The notes beneath the pieces were generated by a model, which did not search any database, was not told where the DNA came from, and saw only the letters and a program-made list of their open reading frames with translations. A program made the position numbers and the translations under genes. Positions 1 to 7,887 of a stretch of 32,796 nucleotides of DNA are shown here, one piece after another. The number at the start of each line of letters is the position of its first letter. Position 1 is the first letter of the stretch. The stretch comes from Myxococcus vastator (GTDB lineage Bacteria; Myxococcota; Myxococcia; Myxococcales; Myxococcaceae), in the NCBI RefSeq assembly GCF_010894475.1, contig NZ_JAAIYB010000041.1, forward strand, positions 1 to 32,796. The letters run 5' to 3'.

Positions 1-2
1 GG

Positions 3-1070
3 GTGGGGGCCACCTGGCTCGTGTTGTCGCTGAGCGTGGTGAAGGTCCCCGCCATCGCCTGGGGCGCGGTGCCCGCCGTCCTGGCCGCGTTGGCCATCGC
101 GGGCTCGGATGCCAGACGCCACCCCGCGCTCGCGGCGGCGCTCCTGGCCGCGGTCGCCACGCCGTGGCTCGTCGAGCACCTGCCGGCGCTCGGCCGTGTC
201 CGCGCCGTGCTCCCCGCGGTGCTGGCGCAGACGCGCGAGCGGCCCGGGCTCGCCGAGGGCCTGGTCGTGGCCTCCGCCGCGGCGCTGCTCGTCGCGCTCA
301 TGTGCTGGCGCCTGCCGCGAAAGCGGTCCTGGGCGCCCCTGGGCCTGGGGCTGCTGGCTTCGGGCGTGCTCGCGTGGCTGCTGGCCGTCACCTTTCCGGT
401 GGCGAAGGCGGACTACCTGTCCAAGCACCTGGATGACCTGTACGTCACCTACTCCCGGGAGGTGGGGCGCGCGCTCGAACAGCAGACGCCGGCGCGCAGT
501 GTCCTCTTCCTCGCGCAGGACTCGGACGTGCCCCACTCCATGGAGTACCTGAGCCTCATGTTCTGGAGCAACCGCATGACGTACCGGCGGCCGCCAGACA
601 TCGTGAGTGCCCGCAGGCGCGGCTATCACCCCTACCTCGTCTCGCCGCTCGCGGAGCGCTACGCCCCCGTCCCCGGTGTGCCGCCGGATGCCGCGCTGCG
701 TGCCTATGACCTGGAGGCCCCCCGGTCCGAACCCGCGCCGCTGCCCGACGGAGTCACGCCGCTGGCCTTCCGTGAGAAGGACATGGAGGTGCTGGGCGTC
801 GCGGCGGGCCACGCGGGTGGAGGCCGTGAGCGGTATGCCTTCTACGTCCGCGCCCGGGGGGCTCCTCGCGCGCTGCGCGTCGTCTTCCACGGTCCCGGCG
901 GAAGCGTGGAGCGCAGGCTGGAGCCCGGCGCCGCGCTGCGAAGGGACGCCACGCTGCGGCGCGCCAGCTGGTTCATCGTGCCCGTGCTGGGGCCTCCCAG
1001 CGCGGACGTGACGCAGCTGGAGCTGGGCGCAAACGGCCAGCGGGTGACGCTCTCCCGCCCGGGCGCCTGA
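3..1070 (+). CDS. Polytopic membrane protein, C-terminal part (5' truncated)
   Basis: The reading frame is open from the window edge, so the true start lies upstream and only the last ~355 residues are seen. The first ~135 residues hold about four hydrophobic stretches (roughly residues 5-30, 42-60, 85-103 and 112-132). After them comes a ~220-residue soluble part rich in Arg and Pro with no recognised motif. Multi-span membrane part followed by a C-terminal soluble domain is what GT-C type glycosyltransferases and DUF2723-like proteins look like, but no catalytic motif is visible, so the function is left open. The frame ends at a TGA at 1068-1070 with 351 bases before the next gene. Confidence 0.7.
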   Translation: MGATWLVLSLSVVKVPAIAWGAVPAVLAALAIAGSDARRHPALAAALLAAVATPWLVEHLPALGRVRAVLPAVLAQTRERPGLAEGLVVASAAALLVALMCWRLPRKRSWAPLGLGLLASGVLAWLLAVTFPVAKADYLSKHLDDLYVTYSREVGRALEQQTPARSVLFLAQDSDVPHSMEYLSLMFWSNRMTYRRPPDIVSARRRGYHPYLVSPLAERYAPVPGVPPDAALRAYDLEAPRSEPAPLPDGVTPLAFREKDMEVLGVAAGHAGGGRERYAFYVRARGAPRALRVVFHGPGGSVERRLEPGAALRRDATLRRASWFIVPVLGPPSADVTQLELGANGQRVTLSRPGA

Positions 1071-1421
1071 GGAAAAAGCGTCGCGACGCCCCGTGGGGCC
1101 AAGGCCTGTCGGGTGCAGGGAACTTCACTGCCGAGGCATCTCGCGGGCCAGGGGAAGCGTTTGCCCAGGTCGGCAGGGCGTGCGGACGGTCGCGGGTGGG
1201 GCAATTACCCTCCTCCCAGCGCCCTGATGTTGCTTCATGTCCACCGGCGCCGTCCTCACTGTGGGAGGTGATTTTCCATCATGCGAGAGGAAGGGCGTAA
1301 CACCTACCTCCCATGGGGAATCCTTGTGTCAGGGGCTTGTCGCCCCGCGTCTTCCCAGACATGGCACAAACGGTGAAATCCGCCACGTCCGAGCCTGGTG
1401 CTCATGAACGAGGTCGGAACC
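1071..1421. other. Intergenic region with a spaced inverted repeat
   Basis: 351 bases without a convincing gene. The one structure seen is an 8-base inverted repeat, TGGGAGGT at 1262-1269 and ACCTCCCA at 1306-1313, with 36 bases between the arms. It lies ~110 bases upstream of the next gene and could be a regulator site. No convincing -35/-10 pair or sigma-54 pattern was found. Confidence 0.35.
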
Positions 1422-2357
1422 ATGCGGATGATGCTGAAGCAGCAGTGGGTTGCCGCGGCATGTGCGGCGGTGGTGGGTGGGAGCGGAGTCGCGAATGCCC
1501 ATGACCTGATTTGCGAAAAGACGGTCAATGGCGCGTCGGTGGTGGTGGCGGATGATTATCCCTACACCGCGAACTACAGCTTCAGGGTCGAAAACGTCCA
1601 TCCGACGTTGCCGTCCGTGTTGCTGACGGCGACCGACGACGTGCTGTCGAGCGAGGGCTTCTCGTTCGTCCCGGCGCCGCCGGTCATTATTCCCGTCAAC
1701 GGCTCGGTGACGTCGAACTTCGCGCTGCAAATCGGCAGCTACGAAGAGTGTGTGGCCCTCGCCGCGCAGGACGGCCTGGCGGACAACCACATCGACAACA
1801 CGTTCCGGGTGACGTTCGACCTGGGCTCGGCCATGTGCTCGGCGCGCCTGACGTGCGAGCGGGAAGAGCCGCCTCCGGTGGAGTGCACCAGCGCCACCCG
1901 GACGCTGGATTTCTTCAGCACCCGCATCCTGTCGCTCACGCAGTGCCTCGCGCTGGGCGCCCTCAACCTGGGCCCCATCGGGACCATCGTCACGCTGCCC
2001 GCCGCGGAGGGCATCCTGTGGGGCAGCCCGGCCATGTACCCGGCGGGAGGGGTGCGCAGCCAACTGGACCGGCTCCGCTTCCTGCTCGCGCGCCAGACGC
2101 TGGTGGGCGTCTGCAATCAGCGCCTGTTCGGCTCCACGCCCACGCCGCCGTCGCTGCTCACGGCCGCGGTCGCCGCGCTGAACACCACCGATTGCGACCT
2201 CATCTCGTCGCTGATTGACCCCGTGGATGGCTTCAACAATCAGTGCGACTCGTATCCGCTGCCCGCGAACTTCATCCCCGGCCCGGCCACGCCCCATGCC
2301 GCGCAGGCCATTGCCGTCGACCCGACCTCCAACTCCGGCCAGAGCTGCTCGCCCTGA
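1422..2357 (+). CDS. Secreted protein of unknown function
   Basis: 311 residues. The ATG at 1422 is preferred over GTG 1398 and ATG 1404 because GAGG lies about 9 bases upstream and because it gives a clean signal peptide: Met-Arg, Lys at residue 6, a hydrophobic core, and a likely signal peptidase I site after Ala-Asn-Ala at 24-26. The mature protein has eight or more cysteines, which suggests disulfides and an exported location. An early beta-rich part (about residues 30-145) ends at a Glu-Pro-rich linker, followed by a ~160-residue second half. I do not recognise either half. A lipoprotein gene starts 53 bases after its stop on the same strand, so the two are probably one transcript. Confidence 0.75.
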   Translation: MRMMLKQQWVAAACAAVVGGSGVANAHDLICEKTVNGASVVVADDYPYTANYSFRVENVHPTLPSVLLTATDDVLSSEGFSFVPAPPVIIPVNGSVTSNFALQIGSYEECVALAAQDGLADNHIDNTFRVTFDLGSAMCSARLTCEREEPPPVECTSATRTLDFFSTRILSLTQCLALGALNLGPIGTIVTLPAAEGILWGSPAMYPAGGVRSQLDRLRFLLARQTLVGVCNQRLFGSTPTPPSLLTAAVAALNTTDCDLISSLIDPVDGFNNQCDSYPLPANFIPGPATPHAAQAIAVDPTSNSGQSCSP

Positions 2358-2410
2358 GCCGCCCCCGCTTCATTTCCAGACACCCTTCAAATCTCAAGGA
2401 AAGACACGCC

Positions 2411-2956
2411 ATGAAGAAAATCATGTTGTCCACGTGTGTTTGCGCGGCCCTCGCCCTCACGGCCTGCGGTGGGGGCACTGACCGGCTCGACTCCGTCCAG
2501 GACGAGCCCACCGCTCCGGCCGGCCCCGTCCAGACGGAGGACGGGCGGCGCTTCGAGCTGCGGCTCCGCGGCTCCGCGGCGGAAGGCTACGACAAGCTGG
2601 AGCTCCCCATCGGTGCCGTCCGCGTCACCGCGAATGGGGCTCCGCTCAAGGTGGAGCTGGCGAATGACCGCGTGGATGTGGCCCGGGCCGACCACGCGCA
2701 CCTGGTGGCGTACTTCTACGTGCCGGAAGGCGTGGAGCGCGTCCGCGTGACGTTCCAGCTGGAGGGGCTGGGCGGCTATGCCCGGGCGGAGGGCTCTGGC
2801 TTCGTCGACGCCAGCGTCGCCCCGGTCACCTTCGAGGCGCCCGTGCACGAGCTGGCGCTGCGTGGCCGCGCGGTGGTGCAACTCGACGTGGCGCGCTCCC
2901 TCGTCGACCTGGGGAGCCACCGCCTGCTGCTCCCCAACGGCGTGGTCAACTACTGA
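2411..2956 (+). CDS. Small lipoprotein of unknown function
   Basis: 181 residues. The start is fixed by AAGGA at 2396-2400 and by the signal sequence that follows: MKKIM, a hydrophobic core, then lipobox Leu-Thr-Ala-Cys with Cys19 as the lipidated residue. Gly follows Cys, so outer-membrane sorting is plausible. The mature part (about 45-181) is a Val-rich, probably all-beta domain with regular strands and no cysteines or catalytic motif. It is likely co-transcribed with the secreted protein just upstream. An open frame continues further upstream of this start but only as run-through of the preceding gene. Confidence 0.8.
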   Translation: MKKIMLSTCVCAALALTACGGGTDRLDSVQDEPTAPAGPVQTEDGRRFELRLRGSAAEGYDKLELPIGAVRVTANGAPLKVELANDRVDVARADHAHLVAYFYVPEGVERVRVTFQLEGLGGYARAEGSGFVDASVAPVTFEAPVHELALRGRAVVQLDVARSLVDLGSHRLLLPNGVVNY

Positions 2957-2996
2957 GTCCCGACACCCCACTCAGCCACCCCACCTGCCGAATCGC

Positions 2997-3044
2997 TTGA
3001 CAGGTCGCGTCTCACGCCACATATGAAGTGGCATGAGACGCGAC
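2997..3044 (+). promoter_or_regulatory. Promoter and 17-bp-arm dyad over the Rrf2 gene start
   Basis: TTGACA at 2997-3002 is a perfect -35 box. A -10-like TATGAA follows at 3022-3027 (19-base spacer; CATATG at 3020-3025 gives 17). Over the same DNA lies an inverted repeat with arms 3004-3020 (GTCGCGTCTCACGCCAC) and 3028-3044 (GTGGCATGAGACGCGAC), 16 of 17 positions paired, with a 7-base centre. The right arm contains the start codon at 3033. Initiation from this promoter would begin at or next to that ATG, so the mRNA may be leaderless. Best read as the autoregulatory operator of the Rrf2 protein; no T-run follows, so a terminator is unlikely. Confidence 0.7.
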
Positions 3045-3497
3045 AGTCGGCTCTCCGTCGCCTTGCATGTCCTCCTTCACATGGAGGACATGGGCCCCGT
3101 GGTGACGTCAGCGGCGATGGGGCGGCTGTTGAAGGCCAATCCCGTGGTGGTCCGGCGGACCATGGCCGGACTTCGGAATGCAGGCCTCCTCACCTCGGTG
3201 AAGGGGCACGGTGGAGGGTGGTCGCTGGCGCGCACGCTCGACACCGTGACGCTGGGGGACGTGTACGAAGCGCTCGGAACGCCGGCGCTCTTCAGTATCG
3301 GCCCCCATGATGAGAGTCCGGGCTGTCTCGTGGAGCAGGCCGTCAATGATGCGCTGGGAAAGGCGCTGGACCAGGCCGCGGCGCTGCTCATGCAACACCT
3401 TCGAAGCACGTCCGTGGCGGACCTGGGTCGCGGCGTCCGCCGCCGTCAGGCGCGTGCCGCGAAGCAGCGCGTCAAGCCTCGTGTCGGACGCGCCTGA
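3033..3497 (+). CDS. Rrf2-family transcriptional regulator without Fe-S cysteines
   Basis: 154 residues. The N-terminal winged helix (about 4-68) has the Rrf2 pattern: SVALHVLLHM helix, a recognition helix around ANPVVVRRTMAGLRNAGLL, and the wing GHGGGWSLAR. It is followed by the dimer helix TVTLGDVYEAL and a C-terminal helix ending in a basic tail. IscR and NsrR types need three clustered cysteines; here only Cys98 is present, so an Fe-S cluster is unlikely. A single-cysteine redox or ligand switch is possible but not shown. There is no Shine-Dalgarno upstream, consistent with the leaderless promoter proposed here. The epoxide-hydrolase-like gene begins 45 bases downstream and is the likely co-transcribed target. 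Confidence 0.85.
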   Translation: MRRDSRLSVALHVLLHMEDMGPVVTSAAMGRLLKANPVVVRRTMAGLRNAGLLTSVKGHGGGWSLARTLDTVTLGDVYEALGTPALFSIGPHDESPGCLVEQAVNDALGKALDQAAALLMQHLRSTSVADLGRGVRRRQARAAKQRVKPRVGRA

Positions 3498-3542
3498 TGC
3501 CATGGCTCGCCCCCACCGTACCGTCACCTCCGGAGCACCCTC

Positions 3543-4499
3543 ATGGCTGACATCACGCATCGAACCGTCAAGACGAATGGCATCCACCTGCACCTCGCGG
3601 AGGCGGGTTCGGGGCCGCTCGTGTTGCTCCTGCATGGCTGGCCGGAGTCCTGGTACTCGTGGCGCCATCAGCTCCCGGCGCTGGCGGCGGCGGGGTACCA
3701 CGTGGTGGCTCCGGACGTCCGCGGCTACGGCCAGAGCGACAAGCCGGAGGCCATCGAGGCGTACAGCATGAAGCAGTTGGTGGGGGATGCGGTCGGCCTG
3801 CTGGACGCGCTGGAGGAGAAGACGGCCATCGTCATCGGCCACGACTGGGGCTCGGCGCTCGCCTGGAACTGTGCCGCCCTGCATCCCGACCGCTTCCGCG
3901 CGGTGGTGGGAATGAGCGTCCCCCATCTGGGGCGCGCGCCCATGCCGCCGATGCAGCTCTTCCAGCGCCTGTTCGGTGAGAAGTGGTTCTACATCCTCTA
4001 CTTCCAGGCGCCCGGCGTGGCCGAGGCCGAGTTCGAGGCGGACGTCCCGAGGACGGTTCGGACGATTCTCACCGGCACCCCCGGCTTCGATGTGACGAAC
4101 CCCGCCGTGCTGGCGAAGAAGAAGGGGGAGGGCTTCCTCGCGGGGCTCGACGTGCCGGAGACGTTGCCTGACTGGCTCACCGAGGCGGACGTCGCGTACT
4201 TCGCGAAGGAGCTCTCCGGCAGTGGATTCCGAGGCGGGCTCAACCGCTACCGCAACATGGACCGGGACTGGCACGAGCTGCCTGAACTGGCGACGGCGGT
4301 CCTCCCGCAGCCGGCGCTCTACCTGGTCGGAGAGAAGGACCCGGTGCGTGCCTTCTCACCCGTCGACGCCATGAAGGCCCTGGTGCCGAACCTGGCCGAC
4401 ATCCATGTCGTCCCCGGCGCGGGGCATTGGGTGCAGCAGGAGCGCGCCGCGGAGGTGAACGCCGCGCTGCTGACCTTCCTGAAGAAGCTGCCGGCCTGA
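3543..4499 (+). CDS. Alpha/beta hydrolase, epoxide-hydrolase type
   Basis: 318 residues, the usual length for soluble epoxide hydrolases. These open an epoxide through a covalent Asp-ester intermediate. Visible motifs: oxyanion segment HGWPES at 31-36, strand and turn APDVRGYGQSDKP, nucleophile elbow GHDWGS with Asp101, a charge-relay acid near Asp266 (GEKDPV), and catalytic His295 (GAGHWVQQE). The cap domain carries the tyrosine-bearing segments ILYFQAPG and GLNRYRN typical of epoxide ring opening. Asp at the elbow favours epoxide hydrolase or haloalkane dehalogenase over esterase, and the HGWPES and YFQ-PG segments favour the former. GGAG at 3532-3535 supports the start. The substrate is unknown. 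Linked to the upstream Rrf2 gene. Confidence 0.85.
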   Translation: MADITHRTVKTNGIHLHLAEAGSGPLVLLLHGWPESWYSWRHQLPALAAAGYHVVAPDVRGYGQSDKPEAIEAYSMKQLVGDAVGLLDALEEKTAIVIGHDWGSALAWNCAALHPDRFRAVVGMSVPHLGRAPMPPMQLFQRLFGEKWFYILYFQAPGVAEAEFEADVPRTVRTILTGTPGFDVTNPAVLAKKKGEGFLAGLDVPETLPDWLTEADVAYFAKELSGSGFRGGLNRYRNMDRDWHELPELATAVLPQPALYLVGEKDPVRAFSPVDAMKALVPNLADIHVVPGAGHWVQQERAAEVNAALLTFLKKLPA

Positions 4500-4558
4500 G
4501 CCGCGCGGCCTCCGCGGGTGTGCTGCCCGGAGGGCGGCGCAACTGTGCTGCAATCCCT

Positions 4559-4588
4559 TTCATCCCGTGGCGGCGTGAGCGGGATGAA
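4559..4588 (+). promoter_or_regulatory. 9-bp inverted repeat upstream of the GFA gene
   Basis: TTCATCCCG at 4559-4567 and CGGGATGAA at 4580-4588 are exact complements with a 12-base spacer. A TATAGG-like -10 follows directly (4590-4595). The dyad therefore sits where a repressor would block the promoter of the gene starting at 4625. It could also be a weak terminator for the upstream hydrolase, but no T-run follows. Confidence 0.4.
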
Positions 4589-4624
4589 GTATAGGTGAGC
4601 GTCGATGCAACGGAGGTCGCGCTC

Positions 4625-5062
4625 ATGGTGATTCCAGGGAAGTGCCACTGCGGGAATCTGTCCTTCACGCTCCTCTGGGAGCCGAGTCCGGACCCGATTC
4701 CCGCACGGGCCTGTGGTTGTTCGTTCTGCACCCGGCACGTGGGGGTCTGGACGTCCCATCCCGAGGGGACGCTCAAGGTCACCGTCCAGGAGCCGTCACA
4801 GGTCTCCCGATATGTCTTCGGAACGCGGACCGCGGAGTTCCTCACCTGTGGCCGGTGCGGCGTCGTCCCCGTGGTGACCAGCCTCATCGACGGCCAGCTC
4901 TACGCGGTCGTCAACGTCAACGCGTTTGATGGCATCGACCCGGCGCGGATTCGCCGTGGCTCGGGCAGCTTCGACGACGAGGATGCCGCGACGCGACTCG
5001 CGCGCCGGAAGCGCAACTGGATTTCCAACGTGGAGATTCTGGAGTCGCCGCGTCCCCCCTGA
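4625..5062 (+). CDS. GFA-family zinc protein (glutathione-dependent formaldehyde-activating type)
   Basis: 145 residues. ATG 4625 is chosen because GGAGG sits at 4612-4616, eight bases upstream; an upstream in-frame GTG at 4595 lacks such a site. The CENP-V/GFA (Mss4-like) zinc ligands are present: Cys7 and Cys9 (CHCG), Cys30, Cys32 and Cys35 (ACGCSFC), and the pair Cys75/Cys78 (TCGRCG). Family members bind glutathione adducts, and the original member aids S-hydroxymethylglutathione formation; many have other or unknown roles. The C-terminal ~30 residues are charged and end before a convergent gene 15 bases away. Catalysis is inferred from the family only. Confidence 0.8.
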   Translation: MVIPGKCHCGNLSFTLLWEPSPDPIPARACGCSFCTRHVGVWTSHPEGTLKVTVQEPSQVSRYVFGTRTAEFLTCGRCGVVPVVTSLIDGQLYAVVNVNAFDGIDPARIRRGSGSFDDEDAATRLARRKRNWISNVEILESPRPP

Positions 5063-5077
5063 AGCGCGGGCGGCCCG

Positions 5078-5803
5078 CTACGGCTTCTGGGGGTCCACGA
5101 CCTCGACGTTGCGGAAGTCCTCGCAGGGTTGCTTGAGGCCCAGCACGTACTTCATCGAGTTCAGCTCCAGCTTCAGCTTGGCCCAGAGCCTGCGCGGCAG
5201 GCTCGGGCGCACGGGCTCGGGCAGCGCGAGGACGAACGCGTTCAGGTCCAGGTAGTGCGTCGCCGTGCGCCCCATGCCCTCGAAGTCGTGCTCCAGCCCC
5301 TGGGTGAGCTGGCGGAGCTCCGGCGTGAGCCCCTGGTGCACGGGTTCGGTCATCAGGACGTACTCCGTGACGGGGACGTCGTTCTTCAGCATCCGGTGCA
5401 CCAGGATGACGTCCACGCCCGCCAGCTCGGTGAGGTGCTTGACGCGCTGGAAGGCGACTTCACCGGCGTGGGCCACGAACTTGAGCGTCAGGGCGCCCAC
5501 CTGCATGCAGCCGTCGCACCTGCACATGCGGTCAACGATGAACTGCTCTCGCCGTGAGACGAAGGCGCGGCGGATGTCCGCGACCTGCCGGGCGAAGGCG
5601 GGAAAATCGTCGCCCACGGAATAGAAGAACGCCGCGTCTCCTTCGAGCTTGGCGAGCTTGAGCGGACCCGAGGCATCAATGACGGCCTCGAGCAGTTGCG
5701 CCACCGTCTCCTGCGCGTGCGCGAGGCTGAAGCGGTGATGACTCATGAAGCGGGTGTATCCGCCGATGTCCGCGATGAGCAGGAGCGCCTTGTCTATCGC
5801 CAT
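5078..5803 (-). CDS. DUF2652 protein with class III cyclase-like fold
   Basis: 241 residues. The N-terminus LLLIADIGGYTRFM and the later KLEGDAAFF match the two metal-aspartate strands of class III adenylyl/guanylyl cyclase folds (Asp12 and Asp55). A central CRCDGCMQVGALTLKFVAHAGE segment with three cysteines is characteristic of DUF2652. The downstream half is the usual DUF2652 C-terminal region (HYLDLNAFV and beyond). Nucleotide cyclase activity has not been established for this family as far as I know, so this may be a regulatory or nucleotide-binding domain. The gene is convergent with the GFA gene and divergent from the carboxylesterase. Confidence 0.75.
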   Translation of the reverse strand: MAIDKALLLIADIGGYTRFMSHHRFSLAHAQETVAQLLEAVIDASGPLKLAKLEGDAAFFYSVGDDFPAFARQVADIRRAFVSRREQFIVDRMCRCDGCMQVGALTLKFVAHAGEVAFQRVKHLTELAGVDVILVHRMLKNDVPVTEYVLMTEPVHQGLTPELRQLTQGLEHDFEGMGRTATHYLDLNAFVLALPEPVRPSLPRRLWAKLKLELNSMKYVLGLKQPCEDFRNVEVVDPQKP

Positions 5804-6019
5804 GCGGCGGCCACCCTATCACGGCGCCTGGAAGCTGGCGCGAACCCGGCCGGAACGTTCGCCGACCGGAGCGAGCCCGGCCCCGACCGACTCCGGGACG
5901 AGGCGGGTGTCGTGTTCCCGTCTGTCGCTTTCATGCGTGCGGGTTTCTGACGGGGCGGTGTTGCCAGGAGTTGCCGCTCAATTCAGTTTCGCCCGCTCAC
6001 AACCCAAGGGAGCCGGTCG

Positions 6020-7588
6020 ATGAACGTCATCAAGACGCCTGAGGTACTCACGAAGGAAGGCAAGGTGCAGGGCCTGGTCGAAGGGAAGATTTCTGTCTTC
6101 AAGGGCATCCCCTATGCGAAGCCTCCCACGGGAGCGCTGCGCTGGAAGGCGCCCGAGCGCGCCAATCCCTGGCCCGGGGTCCACGAGGCCTTCGACTTCG
6201 GCTTCTCCGCGCACCAGTCCCGTCAGGCCTGCATCGACGCCGGCGGCGGCGACCCCGGTGAGATGCATGAGGATTGTCTCTTCCTCAATGTGTGGACGCC
6301 GAAGCTGGATGCGGGCGCGAAGCTGCCGGTGGTGTTCTGGATTCACGGCGGCGCCTTCGTCATCGGCTCGGGCCGAGTGCCGCCCTATGAGGGGATTCAC
6401 CTGGCGTCGCGCGACGTGGTGCTGGTGACCTTCAACTACCGCTTGGGGCACCTGGGCTTCTTCATGCATCCGGCGCTGGAGAGGGAGAACCCGGGTGGGC
6501 CGGCGAACTTCGGCCTGCTGGACCAGATGCTGGCGCTGGAGTGGGTGCGCGACAACATCGCGCGGTTCGGCGGCGACCCGGGCAACGTCACCGTGATGGG
6601 ACAGTCCGCGGGTGCCAAGAGCGTCCTGTCGCTCTTCACGTCGCCGCAGGTCAAGGAGAAGGGCCTGTTCCTCCGGGGCGTGGCCATGAGCGCGTACGTG
6701 CTCCAGGAGAAGCCCCTGGCGGACGCGCGGCTGGCCGGCATGGCCTTCGCGTGGAGGAACGGGCTGGACCGGCTGCTGGCCACCATGAAGGACCTGCGCG
6801 AGCTGAGTCCGGAGAAGTTCTGGATGCTCCCCGCGGACACCGCGAACGCGCCCAGCCCCATCTACGGAGACTCCGTCCTCCCCGAGCCCATTCGCGAAAC
6901 CTTCGCGCGTGGCGAGCAGCTCTCCCTGCCGCTCATCATCGGCAGCACCAGTGACGACTCCAGCGTGGTGTCCTCGTTCGGAATCGACCCCGGCACCATC
7001 CTCGAGCGCCTGGGCGCCTTCGCCGAGTCCATCCGCCAGCTCTACCCCAACGTGGACGATGACCGGGAGATTGGCCGGCGGATGTGCCGCGACTTCGTCT
7101 TCACCGTCATGCCGCGCTTGCTGGCCACCCGCCACGCGGAGCAAGGCGCCGCCGTGTGGCGCTACTACTTCGAATACCGCGCGAAGATGCTCGCCCCCCG
7201 GCAGCGCCTGGGCGTGCCTCATGGGGGCGAGGTGCCCTACTTCCTGGAGACGGCCGCGGACGTGCCGCCCGCCGGCGAGCTGTTCACGGAGGAGGACCGG
7301 ACGTTCATGCGTCAACTGGTGGATTCCCTGGTCCAGTTCGCGCGCACGGGCACGCCCGGGCCCGTGGCCCAGGTGACCTGGGAGCGGCACACGGAGACGC
7401 AAGACACGCTGCTGAGGCTGGATGTTTCATCGCGGATGGTGACGGACTTCGAGCGCGACATCCTGCAAGCCGCCGAAAACCTCATGCCCTTCCTGGACGG
7501 CCTCGCCAAGCCGCCCCCGCCGAAGCTGCCGCGCTCCGCGACGTCGTCCAACCTCAGCGGCACCACACGGCCGGAAAATCGCCCATAG
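6020..7588 (+). CDS. Type-B carboxylesterase
   Basis: 522 residues, normal for the COesterase family, which hydrolyses carboxylic esters. Seen in order: the family signature EDCLFLNVW at 84-92, oxyanion loop HGGAF at 109-113, the nucleophile elbow GQSAG with Ser196, a candidate acid at Asp312/313 (GSTSDDSS), and His401 in VPHGGEVPYF. The elbow has Gln where most members have Glu (GESAG). No signal peptide is visible, so it is probably cytoplasmic. AAGGGAG at 6006-6012 fixes the start. The 216 bases upstream, shared with the divergent DUF2652 gene, show no clear promoter. A hairpin follows the stop. Substrate unknown. Confidence 0.85.
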   Translation: MNVIKTPEVLTKEGKVQGLVEGKISVFKGIPYAKPPTGALRWKAPERANPWPGVHEAFDFGFSAHQSRQACIDAGGGDPGEMHEDCLFLNVWTPKLDAGAKLPVVFWIHGGAFVIGSGRVPPYEGIHLASRDVVLVTFNYRLGHLGFFMHPALERENPGGPANFGLLDQMLALEWVRDNIARFGGDPGNVTVMGQSAGAKSVLSLFTSPQVKEKGLFLRGVAMSAYVLQEKPLADARLAGMAFAWRNGLDRLLATMKDLRELSPEKFWMLPADTANAPSPIYGDSVLPEPIRETFARGEQLSLPLIIGSTSDDSSVVSSFGIDPGTILERLGAFAESIRQLYPNVDDDREIGRRMCRDFVFTVMPRLLATRHAEQGAAVWRYYFEYRAKMLAPRQRLGVPHGGEVPYFLETAADVPPAGELFTEEDRTFMRQLVDSLVQFARTGTPGPVAQVTWERHTETQDTLLRLDVSSRMVTDFERDILQAAENLMPFLDGLAKPPPPKLPRSATSSNLSGTTRPENRP

Positions 7589-7604
7589 CCAGGGGTGTGG
7601 CGGA

Positions 7605-7634
7605 CCCGGTGGTGTGTCGCATCACACCGCCGGG
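7605..7634 (+). terminator. Hairpin after the carboxylesterase gene
   Basis: Arms 7605-7616 (CCCGGTGGTGTG) and 7623-7634 (CACACCGCCGGG) pair over 12 positions with one G-U pair and a 6-base loop. It starts 16 bases after the stop codon. The T-run is poor, as is common in high-GC genomes, so strength is uncertain. Confidence 0.55.
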
Positions 7635-7672
7635 CTGCTTCATGTCGCCGTCGTCACCTCGACACGCGCCTC

Positions 7673-7688
7673 CAATGACATGTCATTG
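7673..7688. promoter_or_regulatory. 16-bp perfect palindrome upstream of the protease gene
   Basis: CAATGACATGTCATTG reads identically on both strands and lies in an unusually AT-rich spot ~200 bases upstream of the trypsin gene. A TTGACG -35-like hexamer overlaps its right end (7686-7691). No good -10 was found at normal spacing. Likely a dimeric regulator site. The rest of 7589-7887 shows only the terminator hairpin. Confidence 0.45.
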
Positions 7689-7887
7689 ACGCTTCGTTCC
7701 ATTTCAAAGTGTGGCGGGAATGTAATGAAACAGGCATGTCGCAACGCGCGGCCGCCGCCGGGCGCGGTGGCGGTTCCTCCGGGATGGGACTGGTAGATGG
7801 TGAAGATCGTGTGTTACGGTTTTTTAAGCGTGGGACGGCTATTCACTCCTTGCTGCTTCACGCCTCCCCTAAATACCTGAGGTCTCC

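Noticed and set aside
3033-3497. Fe-S cluster sensor role for the Rrf2 protein
   Set aside because: Only one cysteine (Cys98) is present; IscR/NsrR-type clusters need three.
5978-7402. A 474-codon minus-strand frame opposite the carboxylesterase
   Set aside because: Antisense shadow; the plus strand carries all esterase motifs.
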